A stretch of 64,000 nt of DNA from an uncultured Sphingomonadaceae bacterium (GCA_947497315.1 CANMFX010000002.1:1-64000); one strand, 5' to 3'; positions 1 through 10,029 are shown, counted from the stretch's first letter. Notes: generated from the letters alone by a model not told the origin. A program made the numbers and translations.

Positions 1-412
1 CCCACTGCTGTGCCTACTCCGATAACGGCGCCAACAGCCGTTCCGCCACAAGCACCGGTTGCAGTTCCGCCCCAGGTCCCGCTGCCCATCCCGACACCGC
101 TGCCACGGCCCACTGCTGTGCCTACTCCGATAACGGCACCGACGGCGGTTCCGCCACAAGCACCGATTGCGGTTCCGCCTCAGGTCCCGCTGCCCATCCC
201 GACACCGCTGCCACGACCCACTGCTGTGCCTACTCCGATAACGGCGCCAACAGCCGTTCCGCCACAAGCACCGGTTGCAGTTCCGCCCCAGGTTCCACAG
301 CCCATCCCGACACCGCTGCCGCAGCCCGTTGCTGTGCCCACTCCGATAACGGCGCCGACAGCGGTTCCACCACAAGCATCGGTTGCGGTTCCGCCTCAGG
401 TCCCGCAGCCGC
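1..412. repeat. 108-bp tandem repeat, about 4 units (starts at 1, 109, 217, 325)
   Basis: 'cccactgctgtgcctactccgataacgg' recurs at 1, 109 and 217, with a variant at 325; exact 108-bp spacing. Confidence 0.95.
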
Positions 413-822
413 AAATACTAGCGATTCCGCGTCCCAAACCCAATATCGATAAGCCTTCACAAATAGCGAGACCTGTTGTTGTACCATCAACGGCGATTGG
501 TCACATTTATCAGAAAAATCCGGCGATAGTTCATACAAAGGAACTGCCGCATAGAGCAGCAGAACTAATTGTGCCGAAAGTTGGAAGGCTGCATTCGCGG
601 CGCTTGCATATACCAGCAATAGCCCAACACAGCGCACCTGCCGAATGCGTAGCAAGCGGTTTTGGACGCCGTTTGCATAAGGATGGAAAAAATGAGATCA
701 TTTCGGGAATCTTTCCCGAATTTGGATTTACCGACAGTTTGGAGCGAGATTTACCTGCAAATCGTCACCTGCATGCGGAATGCCTGATAGTTATTGAACG
801 CAAATACCCCGATCAAGAATAG
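1..822 (+). CDS. Proline-rich repeat protein, 5'-truncated by the window edge (strand not certain)
   Basis: Open frame from base 1 to 822. Four ~36-aa repeats (PTPITAPTAVPPQAPVAVPPQVPLPIPTPLPRPTAV). Differences between units are almost all third-position synonymous in this frame. The part after ~420 does not look like a recognisable domain. Confidence 0.4.
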   Translation, partial: PTAVPTPITAPTAVPPQAPVAVPPQVPLPIPTPLPRPTAVPTPITAPTAVPPQAPIAVPPQVPLPIPTPLPRPTAVPTPITAPTAVPPQAPVAVPPQVPQPIPTPLPQPVAVPTPITAPTAVPPQASVAVPPQVPQPQILAIPRPKPNIDKPSQIARPVVVPSTAIGHIYQKNPAIVHTKELPHRAAELIVPKVGRLHSRRLHIPAIAQHSAPAECVASGFGRRLHKDGKNEIISGIFPEFGFTDSLERDLPANRHLHAECLIVIERKYPDQE

Positions 823-1137
823 ACTGCCAATTTTGGAAGATATAAGCATCCACCGGCCACCGCCGTCCATTTCCAGCGCGTAACCTATTGACGCTCGGCG
901 CAATATGCCGGTTTCTCTGTGTATTGTTCCTCTTGGCAATTCCGGTCTCCCGGGAAGTCGTCTGCGGTACGCCCCCGCTTTCGATTTCACACCTGATCCC
1001 TGGTGATCGGGGAGTTTGTAAACCGAGCAAGCCGGTCCCTACGACCTTTAGGCTGGAGAGCCCTGGACATACGTCGCAGGCTCCCCGACCATAAGGGTCA
1101 AAGAGTGTAGTGCTATTACGGTTAGATCGCGCTGCGT

Positions 1138-1318
1138 TTACGTTTGGTTCGTTCAGGCTACAATGTACACGTTCCTGTAAGCGGTTAGCGATACCGCGCC
1201 GAAACAGGTCCGGTCCGATATCGGGTGTTGGCGACTTGAACGTATCCCGCCGGGCAGACCTCAACCGGGCCGGAGGCATGGTTGTTAGATCGGCCAATCG
1301 GTTGTCCAGCGTGGTCAT
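1138..1318 (-). pseudogene. DUF2924-family protein, N-terminal fragment
   Basis: Reads MTTLDNRLADLTTMPPARLRSARRDTFKSPTPDIGPDLFRRGIANRLQERVH, matching the remembered DUF2924 N-terminus; similarity is then lost. Confidence 0.6.
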
Positions 1319-1455
1319 GCGGAACCTTTGGTGTCTTGATTGCTTGGGTTTTGTGTAATGCGGTAGGCCGTCCCATCGTCACTGCGCTGTTCACGTGCCA
1401 GCACATAGCTCTTCTTGCGCAGGCCGGTTAGAAATGCGCGAACGCTATGTTGCGT
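1315..1455 (-). pseudogene. DUF3489-family protein, C-terminal fragment
   Basis: Reads ITQHSVRAFLTGLRKKSYVLAREQRSDDGTAYRITQ...*, resembling the DUF3489 winged-helix C-terminus; its stop overlaps the DUF2924 ATG. Confidence 0.5.
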
Positions 1456-1672
1456 GATCCCTAGCGGGAGATTGCCGACCTTCAGCTTTCCACACAGTCG
1501 CAGTCACCTTGCCTTGAGTTTGGAATCGGGCCGATTGCGAAACGTCAGTTCTTAGTCGGCCGCCTCACGAAATCTAACATTTGGCTCACGGCCCAATCGC
1601 AGACAAAGGATCACAGCAACCACAATCCAGAGAATGATACTAGCAAAGAGTTTCGTAGAAGCCTCGCCTGAT

Positions 1673-2296
1673 TCACGAGTTGTTCGACGTTGGCTGAGTG
1701 CTCCCCAATTCCTTGACCAAAACCCACCACAGCCCAATCAACCAGAGTGCAATCAGCACATGATACAAGTGCCAACTGGCATCTATACCCAGAAAAGGCG
1801 ATTGGCGGACCAGCAGCAAGTTGAAGAGAAAGATAGCAACCACGGCAGCCCTTAGCAATCGCTGCTTCGTGCTGGGAGCAGGTTTGGCAAAGCAGGTTCC
1901 GATCGCCACGATCAACCAGGCCAAGAAGATCGGAATAGTCGCATCGAGTACAACCAGAGCTAACCCCAAGGTGGCTGCGGTTAGCGCGGCGGCTACGCCT
2001 ATTGGCCATCCACCCCAGGTCCTCGCTGGCGCCATCAGACATTGAATTGCGACCAACGCCATCGCAGTGGCACCACCGATCCGCGAAAAATCGCGATGGA
2101 AAGTCGCGAGTTCCTCAATTTGACCAAGGCTGAAGCGGACGATGCCGATGCCAGCGGCGAGACCGAAAATGGCGACGCCAAGCGCACCGAACCACGACGA
2201 GCGTCGAGCCAAGCGCAGACAAACCCATATAGCAGCCAAGACGATCAGCGCTTCGGATAGAGCGTAATGTGGTGCCGGCATCTCAGGTCTTCGCAA
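1673..2296 (-). CDS. Hypothetical multi-pass membrane protein
   Basis: 207-aa ORF with repeated hydrophobic segments; start overlaps the 3' end of the upstream gene. Confidence 0.6.
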   Translation of the reverse strand: MRRPEMPAPHYALSEALIVLAAIWVCLRLARRSSWFGALGVAIFGLAAGIGIVRFSLGQIEELATFHRDFSRIGGATAMALVAIQCLMAPARTWGGWPIGVAAALTAATLGLALVVLDATIPIFLAWLIVAIGTCFAKPAPSTKQRLLRAAVVAIFLFNLLLVRQSPFLGIDASWHLYHVLIALWLIGLWWVLVKELGSTQPTSNNS

Positions 2297-3248
2297 GCGC
2301 GGTGACAGATTCCTGATTGCCGTTAGTTTGGCTGGTCTCGTTACTCAATTGCGCCGCGAAATGTTCAGCCTTGATCTGCTCCGACGTGAGCCGCGATCCA
2401 TCATGACACCAGCCTGGAGGTGCGAGCATGTAAAGGATGCGCTGCCAAAGCGTGATGCCGCGTTGCGAAGCGTCCTTCAGGATGCCCCAATACTCATGGA
2501 ATATGATGACGACGGGATTGAGCGTTTCGAGGTTCTTGACGAGACCGTAATCGACCTTCTCCTTTTCGGGTACGAAGGTGCCAAACATCTTGTCCCAGAT
2601 GATCAGAGTGCCCGCGTAATTGGCATCGAGATATTGCGGGTTGCGACCATGGTGAACCCGGTGGTGTGAGGGTGTGTTGAACACCGCTTCGAACCAGCGG
2701 GGCATCTTGTCGACCAGCTCGGTGTGGAGGAAGAACTGGTAGGTAGGGTTGATCACTCCACAAAACAGCACGACGACTGGGTCGAAGCCGATGAGCACCA
2801 GCGGTACCTTGAACATCATCGTCCCTGTGAAATGCTTGGTCCAGCCCTGACGCAGCGCAACCGAGAAATTGTACTGCGTGCTCGAATGATGGGTGACATG
2901 CATCGCCCACACCCAGCGGACCCGGTGCGCGATGCGATGGTGCCAATAATAGCGCAGGTCATCAAGGATGAAGCAGGCGACTAACGAGGCGACGGTGAGC
3001 GGGATTACGTAGAGCTGGAACTGCTGCGCCCAGAACAGTACACCCACGGTGATGAAGGCGGTCGCGCCATTGGTTAAAGCGCTGACGAGGCCTAAGCCCA
3101 TCGACACGCCATTGTCCTTCACGTCGCCAACGCCACGCTCGTGGAAGAAGTGGTTAAAAATTGACTCGCCGAAGATTGCCGCGAAATAGAGCGGGATCAC
3201 GATCATCGCGATGTCCGAATTGATGATATTCTCAAGCGTCATGGCCAT
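2283..3248 (-). CDS. Sterol desaturase / fatty acid hydroxylase family protein
   Basis: Histidine motifs HHRIAH, HVTHHSS, HRVHHG; start placed at internal MAMTLENI rather than the 3335 ORF limit. Confidence 0.85.
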   Translation of the reverse strand: MAMTLENIINSDIAMIVIPLYFAAIFGESIFNHFFHERGVGDVKDNGVSMGLGLVSALTNGATAFITVGVLFWAQQFQLYVIPLTVASLVACFILDDLRYYWHHRIAHRVRWVWAMHVTHHSSTQYNFSVALRQGWTKHFTGTMMFKVPLVLIGFDPVVVLFCGVINPTYQFFLHTELVDKMPRWFEAVFNTPSHHRVHHGRNPQYLDANYAGTLIIWDKMFGTFVPEKEKVDYGLVKNLETLNPVVIIFHEYWGILKDASQRGITLWQRILYMLAPPGWCHDGSRLTSEQIKAEHFAAQLSNETSQTNGNQESVTALAKT

Positions 3249-3337
3249 CCTCTCCGAATTTGTTCCAAACGGTGTACCCAAGGCGTGTGTTGAACAGAAT
3301 TGAATAATACGGTCAAACTTGTTAGTGAAACTCACAA

Positions 3338-4210
3338 ATGAACGATCTTCGTCTTATGCAACATTTTGAAGCCGTCTATCGGCTGCTCAGCTTCACAGCG
3401 GCTGCGGAAGAGCTCGGACTCACCCATTCGGCGATTACCAAGAGTATAAAGACACTCGAAGCCGATTGGGAAACGCAGCTGTTCCATCGCACCACCCGGA
3501 CCGTGGTAGCGACCGAGGCTGGCAAAAAGCTCTACCCGCAATCCGTCGAGCTACTGGCATTTGCCGCGACTGTACGCGATTCTGTTTCCGCCGGTGAACA
3601 CGAGCTCAACATCGTCAGTGGACCCGGAGTAATCGAGAGCATGATCCATCCGGCAATCGTGAAGTTTGCGCAACGTTATCCCAAGACGAGGATCAACGTT
3701 TCCACTATGCCGCCACATCTCGCAGCCGAAGAACTCCTGCAACGTCGAATTCACCTGTTGGTCTATCACGAAGCCAGCCTCGCCGGCCTTCCTCACAAAA
3801 ATCGCATGAAAGTTACGAATGTGATCGACGAACCCTATTGGATGATTCATCGCAAGGATCACGCGGTCGCTTCCCGCCCGCACACCCTTGAGGAAGTCGC
3901 GCAATTTGATTGGGCGCTTGCCGGATACGACCGCCTGTTCGAGCAATCGTTACCGGACCATGTGCGAAGGATGCTTGAGAAAAATGGCGTCCCGCATTAC
4001 CGCCTGCTCAGCCAGGCCGCGTGTATTGAACTGGCCAAGCAGTCCGACATCCTGACAACATTACCCCAGTCGGCGGCGCGAGCGATGATTGCCGAACGCA
4101 CCGTCGAAGGCGTGCCGCATCCTGGCGGCTTTCGCTTCTCGATAGGTGCGGCCGTGCTCTACGATGCAGGCCGCGAGCCTACGGTCGAGCATTTCATTGA
4201 TTGTCTTTGA
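3338..4210 (+). CDS. LysR-family transcriptional regulator
   Basis: N-terminal HTH (FTAAAEELGLTHSAITKSIKTLEADWETQLFHRTTR); divergent from the sterol desaturase gene. Confidence 0.9.
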   Translation: MNDLRLMQHFEAVYRLLSFTAAAEELGLTHSAITKSIKTLEADWETQLFHRTTRTVVATEAGKKLYPQSVELLAFAATVRDSVSAGEHELNIVSGPGVIESMIHPAIVKFAQRYPKTRINVSTMPPHLAAEELLQRRIHLLVYHEASLAGLPHKNRMKVTNVIDEPYWMIHRKDHAVASRPHTLEEVAQFDWALAGYDRLFEQSLPDHVRRMLEKNGVPHYRLLSQAACIELAKQSDILTTLPQSAARAMIAERTVEGVPHPGGFRFSIGAAVLYDAGREPTVEHFIDCL

Positions 4211-4382
4211 CACTCCACAGATAACACGCGGAGCTTTGATCCGCTTTCCGCCCAAAAGTCTCCTACCAACGCGAACATCACCCCACCGAAAGCTGCCGTC
4301 TCGCACCTCCGCGGGTTGGCACTTACTGGGCCGTTTTGCTCTCCGTCCGCTTTGCGCGCAAAAGCGAACATTCAGGCAATGA

Positions 4383-6038
4383 TCAAAACCTGATTCCAAC
4401 CTGCACGTTGACCCGCGGTGATCTGTCGCCGCTTTCGAAGCGATCTTCGTTGACTGGAGCTGCTGCCTCAACGCCTAGATCGAATTTTCCCAGTTGAGCG
4501 CGTAAGCCGCCGCCAGCAGACATAAGCGATCCGTCACCAAAGCCCGTGCCGATATTGGATATGTGACCGCCATCTACAAAGCCGTAAAGCTGGAACCAAT
4601 CCAGCCAGCCTGCAATATTTTTGAATTCCTTGCGCAATTCTGCGAGCCCAAGCACCCCTTCATCGCCAAATCGTTCACTGAAATCATAGCCTTTGCCATA
4701 ATAGGGTCCGCCAATGGCAATTTCATTGGGTGAGAGTAATGGCCGTGATGCGATTTGAGCATTTCCGGCAAGACGCATTCCAAATCCGCCGCCCATATTG
4801 ACGATCGAGTTGATCCAGAGATTGGCTTTTGTGAATTTGCCGCTGCCGTTTACGCGAGAGTTTAAGAAATCCCCGACCCGGCTTGCGCCCAATATCCCAA
4901 GTCCTTGTGTGACCCCTATGCCGCCATATACCCGGCCAATCCCGATATTGTAGTTGCCCGTAAAATTGATGGCAGCCGTGATAATGTCATCATCCTGGAA
5001 AAGTACATTATCCTGTGTTTGCTCGACATTGAGATAGGCCAACTCGGCATTGAGCCAGAGATTGAGGTCATTGCTCCGCTTCAACGCATGACTTGCAAAT
5101 ATCGCAGCGTAGCGGCTGCGGCCTTCAAGATCCAAGGATCGCATGCTTCCGCCTGAATTCGTTCGCCCCGCTGCGCCCGCAACGCCAATCACGGTCGCCC
5201 CGTCACCCAATATTGTCGCATAACGCAAATTCACATATGTCAGCTCACTCGGCTGCGCGACTGTGCTGATCACGTTTGCCGAGAACACATCACCATCAGT
5301 AAGTAGTCCCGCGATATCGAGCTCCAGACGGGCCCTGATAGGACCAAGAGTCTCCGGACCGTAATTGTCCAGTGCCGCATAACCCTTCGCACTCTTCTCA
5401 TTCACCCTGACAATCAATATACCTTTGCCGTATTCACGCTGATAATTTGTTTGTTCCAGCGTTAATCCCGGCACGTCACTGACCAAAAGCAGCTGCCGTT
5501 CGACGTCCTCTGAACGGGCGGCGCGGCCTATCAATCGATCAAGAATCTTCCGAATCCGCTGATTATCTGAGCCAATGATGCGCACTTCATCTATCGCGCC
5601 GGGGTTTAGTTTGACGGTGACGACCCCAAGGGTGACAGCTTGAGCCGGAATTTCTGCGCTGGCAAAAATATAACCTTGATCCCGCGCTGTGTCGGAAACG
5701 GCGCTGGCGAGTTCCTGCAATGTCGCCCGGCTGGCCGTTTGACCGATATATTGTTCATATCCCTCGGCAAGCGTGGCGGCCGCGATGTCGATATCGGAAC
5801 TGATATTAACGGCGCCGATGGTAACGTCGGTGTTGGAATCAGCGCTATGGTCGGTAATTTGCGTTGGCGCAGCTGCACTATCGATTGGCAAGGAAATCTG
5901 ATTGTCGGCCGGATCACCAGCTGTCCAGATGTCCTCTCGTGCGATACTTTCAAATGGATTTCCGGCTTCTTGCGCGAACACCGTGAATGGCGCGCAGAAC
6001 AGTAAAACCCATGACAAATGGCGAACAAAGCCGAGCAA
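4383..6038 (-). CDS. ShlB/FhaC/HecB-type two-partner secretion outer-membrane translocator
   Basis: Signal peptide, POTRA-like region and C-terminal beta-barrel ending VNVQVGIRF. Confidence 0.85.
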   Translation of the reverse strand: MLGFVRHLSWVLLFCAPFTVFAQEAGNPFESIAREDIWTAGDPADNQISLPIDSAAAPTQITDHSADSNTDVTIGAVNISSDIDIAAATLAEGYEQYIGQTASRATLQELASAVSDTARDQGYIFASAEIPAQAVTLGVVTVKLNPGAIDEVRIIGSDNQRIRKILDRLIGRAARSEDVERQLLLVSDVPGLTLEQTNYQREYGKGILIVRVNEKSAKGYAALDNYGPETLGPIRARLELDIAGLLTDGDVFSANVISTVAQPSELTYVNLRYATILGDGATVIGVAGAAGRTNSGGSMRSLDLEGRSRYAAIFASHALKRSNDLNLWLNAELAYLNVEQTQDNVLFQDDDIITAAINFTGNYNIGIGRVYGGIGVTQGLGILGASRVGDFLNSRVNGSGKFTKANLWINSIVNMGGGFGMRLAGNAQIASRPLLSPNEIAIGGPYYGKGYDFSERFGDEGVLGLAELRKEFKNIAGWLDWFQLYGFVDGGHISNIGTGFGDGSLMSAGGGLRAQLGKFDLGVEAAAPVNEDRFESGDRSPRVNVQVGIRF

Positions 6039-6202
6039 AAAAGCACCCTCAAACGAACAAATAATCGATGTCGTTTAGAATGGAATCCTTAGGAAATGCT
6101 TAGCGCGGCGACAAATTAACAAAAAATTCAGTCTCTTCATAAACGGAACAGGCAAAATATTGCGCTAAACCGCCCTTCAATGATTGAGTAGCGTAGAAAA
6201 AT

Positions 6203-7549
6203 TTGAAGGTATTTCCGATGCAGAAAATTACAAAAATTGTTGCTTTTGCGGCGCTTATGGCGAGTAGCACGGCATATGGAGCGACTCCGGAATGGAAAAT
6301 ATCTGAAAGCAAGGGCGATGTTAATATTCTGCGATCAGGCGTATCGAAAATTGCCATCAGCGGCGGCACGTTGCGCGCGGGCGATGTGGTTGCCACCGGC
6401 AAGCATAGCCGGGCTGTGCTGGTTCGCGGCGAGGAATATGTTGTTGTTTCGCCGCTTAGCCGCCTGCGGATCAGTGCACCCAAGAAAAGCGGCGGTGTAA
6501 TGCAGTTTTTTGAAGAGGTTGGGAACGTCCTCTTTCGCATAGACAAAAAGGCGACCCCGCATTTCGGCGTCCAAACGCCTTATCTTGCCGCTGTCGTCAA
6601 AGGAACGACGTTTAGTGTAACCGTATCGGAATCCGGTGCGGCTGTTCAAGTTACCGAGGGCGCCGTCCAGGTTTCGACATTGGATGGCGGTGCTTCTCAA
6701 TTGCTGTCTCCCGGCATGATTGGAATGGTGAAACAGGATCAGCAATATCGCCTGTCGATTACGGGATCGGAAACCAAGACGATTATGTCTCCCAACGCGC
6801 CGGCCAATGATGACGGTTCGTCCGAGCCGTCAACGGCGTCAAAAGATATTGCGTCTGTTGAAATCGCAACTGGTGATTATGAAGGCGTTATCAGTTCACC
6901 GGTGGTTGATAAGCCGGTTTCATTCAGTCACCTGACAGGGGGACTTGTCAGTGACAATGTGACGGACTCAGCCCCGACCCAATTGGCTTCCAATGCGCTT
7001 AATATGAAAGTTGGTGATCCAGCATCATCTTTTAACAATGGCCATCCTTTCAGCAGTAATACCGGCAATAGCGGTAACGGAGCTGGCAACAACGCAGGCG
7101 GCAATGGCGAGGGAGTAGGAAACAGCAATGCCGGCGGCAGTGTCAACGGCACCGGAAACAGCAATGCTGGTGGTAACGGCATTGGTGCGAGTAACGGCAA
7201 TAATGCCGGAAGTGGCAATGCCAATAATGGTGTCGGAAATGGCAATGGCGGCGCGAAGAACGGCAATGCCGGCAGTGGCGCGAGCAATAGCAACGCTGGT
7301 GGCAACGGTGCGAACAACCAGGGCAATGCCGGCAGTGGCAATGCTAATAATGGCGCTGGAAGCGGTTTTGCCAATAACAGTGTAGGAAATGGCAACGGTG
7401 GCGGCCAGAGCGGCAATGGCACCGGCAACAGCAATGCTGGTGGCAACGGAGCAAGCAACAGCAACAATGCCGGCAGTGGCAATGCCAATAATGGCGTAGG
7501 AAATGGCAATGGCGGAGGGAAGAGCGGCAATCGGGGCAACGGCAACTAA
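6203..7549 (+). CDS. FecR-domain protein with Gly/Asn-rich repetitive C-terminus
   Basis: Signal peptide (MQKITKIVAFAALMASSTAYG), FecR-like core (VVATGKHSRAVLVRGEEYVVVSP...VKGTTFSVTVSESGAAVQVTEGAVQVS), GN-rich tail. Confidence 0.85.
   Translation: MKVFPMQKITKIVAFAALMASSTAYGATPEWKISESKGDVNILRSGVSKIAISGGTLRAGDVVATGKHSRAVLVRGEEYVVVSPLSRLRISAPKKSGGVMQFFEEVGNVLFRIDKKATPHFGVQTPYLAAVVKGTTFSVTVSESGAAVQVTEGAVQVSTLDGGASQLLSPGMIGMVKQDQQYRLSITGSETKTIMSPNAPANDDGSSEPSTASKDIASVEIATGDYEGVISSPVVDKPVSFSHLTGGLVSDNVTDSAPTQLASNALNMKVGDPASSFNNGHPFSSNTGNSGNGAGNNAGGNGEGVGNSNAGGSVNGTGNSNAGGNGIGASNGNNAGSGNANNGVGNGNGGAKNGNAGSGASNSNAGGNGANNQGNAGSGNANNGAGSGFANNSVGNGNGGGQSGNGTGNSNAGGNGASNSNNAGSGNANNGVGNGNGGGKSGNRGNGN
7065..7546 (+). 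repeat. Degenerate Gly/Asn-rich coding repeats
   Basis: Recurring GSGNANNGVGNGNGGG and GTGNSNAGGNG modules in the FecR protein tail. Confidence 0.85.
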
Positions 7550-7628
7550 AGGCTGGTGACACCTTGCTTGGTTAACGGCTTCTTAAGACCGGCTCTCTAG
7601 TCTCGTCGGATCGCGTTCACAGCGGACG

Positions 7629-9989
7629 ATGAAGGAGTTTCATCCATTGCGCATCTTGTCCTATCTTACCGGACAATATCAAAAATATGGCGCGAAATCG
7701 CTAGGGATTGTCTTTGCCCTGACGGCAACCGCCTTTTTGTTTCTGGTCGGCATCTTACCAGCCATTGAACAATCCAATCGTGACGTGCGCAGTGCGGTTT
7801 TTTCTCGCGATGCATCGGGTCAATATGCAGTTGTCGAAATGGATGCCCGTTCTCTAAAGGCATTGGGCAATTGGCCGTGGTCGCGTGAAATTCATGCCCA
7901 GCTTGTCGATAAGTTATCGGCTGGTGGTGCTGATCAGATTGCGTTTGATATAGATTTTTCCGCTCGCTCCACTCCTGCCGCTGACAGCGCCCTGGCCAGC
8001 GCGATAGACAGATCTGACGCCCAGGTCATAATGGCAACCTTCAGGCAACGGGCCTCCGACGCCAGTGGCAGTTTTTCAGAAAATATTCCGCTTCCTGCAT
8101 TAGCCAGAAATTCCCTGTTGGCGTCGGTAAACGTGCATCCCGATAAAATGGGGCACGTAAGCGAGTATAGTTATGGCATTCGCACAGATGGAGCGGTCCG
8201 GCCTGCGCTGGCTGCCATGTTGACGGGCAGCAACGGTGACATCGGGCAAAGCTTTCTCATCGATCAAAGCCTGAATCTCGCCAGCATTCCGCGTTTCAGT
8301 GCCGTTGATATTCTGAATGATAAAGTATCAACCGCGGATATCCAGGATCGCTCCTTCATCATAGGAGCCACCGCCATCGAATTGGGCGATCGCTACGCCA
8401 CTCCGCATTTGGGGATAATACCAGGTGTGTTCATTCACGCACTTGCGACGGAGACGCTGGATGGTGGGAGGAACATGCCCATTGTCAGCACTGGTATCAT
8501 GCTTGGCATTGCTCTTCTCTTGGCACTATTGAGCAAAAGTCTGACAACGCGGTCCATATCCCGCTACCGTCACTTCATCCTGCCGCTATCTACCCTGTTG
8601 CTCATCGGATCAAATTGGTGGTTTTTTGCAGAATCCATCGCGGAGCTTCAGCTATCTGCCGCTTTCACTTTCATTCTCTGTCTTTATCTGGCTGACTTGG
8701 TCATTGATATGTTCAGAGCGATGCAGCGGGAACGGTATAGCGACATTGCAACAGGACTTCCAAATGCGGAAGCCATGATGAAGGCAGCTTCAAAACTGGC
8801 GTTCAGCCGCATCGCCGTAGCAGAAATTGCTAATTTCAATGAAATTGCAACCATATTAACAAGCGAGCAACAGGCCGAAAATATCAAATCCTTGGCAAAA
8901 CGTCTGTCTCTCCTGGCCGATGAAGGTCGGATTTACAGAACAGGCAAAGATCAATTGGCCTGGAATATTGCGGCTTCCTATCATGACAGGCTAGACGATC
9001 ATTTCAAAACTGCTGCGGCATTTGCATTGGCTCCAACCGCTCAAGACGGCCATGATGCTCAACTGAAAATCCATATGGGATATCATGAAGGCGAAAATTA
9101 TAACTGGCACCAGCTATTGTCTGATGCCAGCGCGGCAGCCCGCAAAGCCGCAGTATCACACTATCGCTGGGTCCGCTTCTCCAAGGATATCAACGAAGGG
9201 ATCAGCGAAAAACTGAATATCCTGAACGAGATCGACAGAGCCATGAGCCAGGGCGATATCTGGGTAGCTTACCAACCCAAGCTTGACATGAAAACCGGCG
9301 CAATAAATGCAGCAGAAGCATTGGTGCGGTGGGATCACCCTCAACGTGGGAGGATCGCTCCCGACCGTTTCATTCCGATCTTGGAAGCCGAAGGGACAAT
9401 ATCCGATCTCACTCTTTATGTGCTGAAAAAAACGCTACAGGATGTATCGAGATGGGCAGAAAATGGCCTCTTTATGAATTGTTCGGTGAACGTATCTGCC
9501 GCATTGCTTGATGATGCAGAATTTATTGGCGAAGCCATTACGCTTGTCGAGACAGGAGGCATTGACAGTAGCCAGATAACTTTTGAACTGACCGAGACCG
9601 CTGCCCTGGGCGATCTCGAAAAGGCCAAGTCTGTACTCAACGGCATCAGGGAAATCGGTGTCCGCCTGTCGATCGACGATTATGGCACCGGGCAGTCCAA
9701 CTTGAGCTACATGCAAGGCTTCCCGGCCGATGAAATCAAGATTGATCAGCGATTTGTCAAATCCATGGTTCAACGGGATGTCGACCGCGTCATGGTCAGC
9801 TCCACAATAGACATGGCCCATAAAATGAACTTCAAAGTTGTCGCCGAAGGTGTCGAAGACGAAGATTGCCTCGCCCTCCTAAGCAAATTCGGATGCGATG
9901 TCGCGCAAGGCTGGCACATAGGAAAACCGCTCGACGCAGAGAGTTTTGCGCAAAGGTGGCGTACTGGCGCAATCGCTAAGTCGGCGTAG
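7629..9989 (+). CDS. CHASE2-domain EAL protein with degenerate GGDEF (probable c-di-GMP phosphodiesterase)
   Basis: CHASE2-like N-terminus, TM helices; EAL motifs AEALVRW, NVSA, FELTETA, DDYGTGQSNLSY, DEIKIDQRFV. Expected GGDEF position reads TGKDQ. Confidence 0.88.
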   Translation: MKEFHPLRILSYLTGQYQKYGAKSLGIVFALTATAFLFLVGILPAIEQSNRDVRSAVFSRDASGQYAVVEMDARSLKALGNWPWSREIHAQLVDKLSAGGADQIAFDIDFSARSTPAADSALASAIDRSDAQVIMATFRQRASDASGSFSENIPLPALARNSLLASVNVHPDKMGHVSEYSYGIRTDGAVRPALAAMLTGSNGDIGQSFLIDQSLNLASIPRFSAVDILNDKVSTADIQDRSFIIGATAIELGDRYATPHLGIIPGVFIHALATETLDGGRNMPIVSTGIMLGIALLLALLSKSLTTRSISRYRHFILPLSTLLLIGSNWWFFAESIAELQLSAAFTFILCLYLADLVIDMFRAMQRERYSDIATGLPNAEAMMKAASKLAFSRIAVAEIANFNEIATILTSEQQAENIKSLAKRLSLLADEGRIYRTGKDQLAWNIAASYHDRLDDHFKTAAAFALAPTAQDGHDAQLKIHMGYHEGENYNWHQLLSDASAAARKAAVSHYRWVRFSKDINEGISEKLNILNEIDRAMSQGDIWVAYQPKLDMKTGAINAAEALVRWDHPQRGRIAPDRFIPILEAEGTISDLTLYVLKKTLQDVSRWAENGLFMNCSVNVSAALLDDAEFIGEAITLVETGGIDSSQITFELTETAALGDLEKAKSVLNGIREIGVRLSIDDYGTGQSNLSYMQGFPADEIKIDQRFVKSMVQRDVDRVMVSSTIDMAHKMNFKVVAEGVEDEDCLALLSKFGCDVAQGWHIGKPLDAESFAQRWRTGAIAKSA

Positions 9990-10001
9990 GCTAGTGGCTT
10001 A

Positions 10002-10029
10002 ATGTCCGCTTTCGGGATGGGGCGGACAT
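10002..10029. repeat. TGTCCGC-family intergenic hairpin, copy A
   Basis: ATGTCCGC TTTCGGGATGGG GCGGACAT, perfect 8-bp stem. Confidence 0.85.

Noticed and set aside
230-655. Minus-strand 141-aa ORF with a signal-like N-terminus (MLRIRQVRCVGLLLVYASAANA)
   Set aside because: TTG start, and repeat-unit differences are not third-position in this frame; less supported than the plus frame.
2494-2946. Minus-strand 150-aa ORF inside the sterol desaturase gene
   Set aside because: Out-of-frame shadow ORF within a well-supported CDS.
6928-7545. Antisense 205-aa Pro/Leu-rich ORF
   Set aside because: Mirror of the Gly/Asn-rich FecR tail; no start context, explained by the sense coding repeat.
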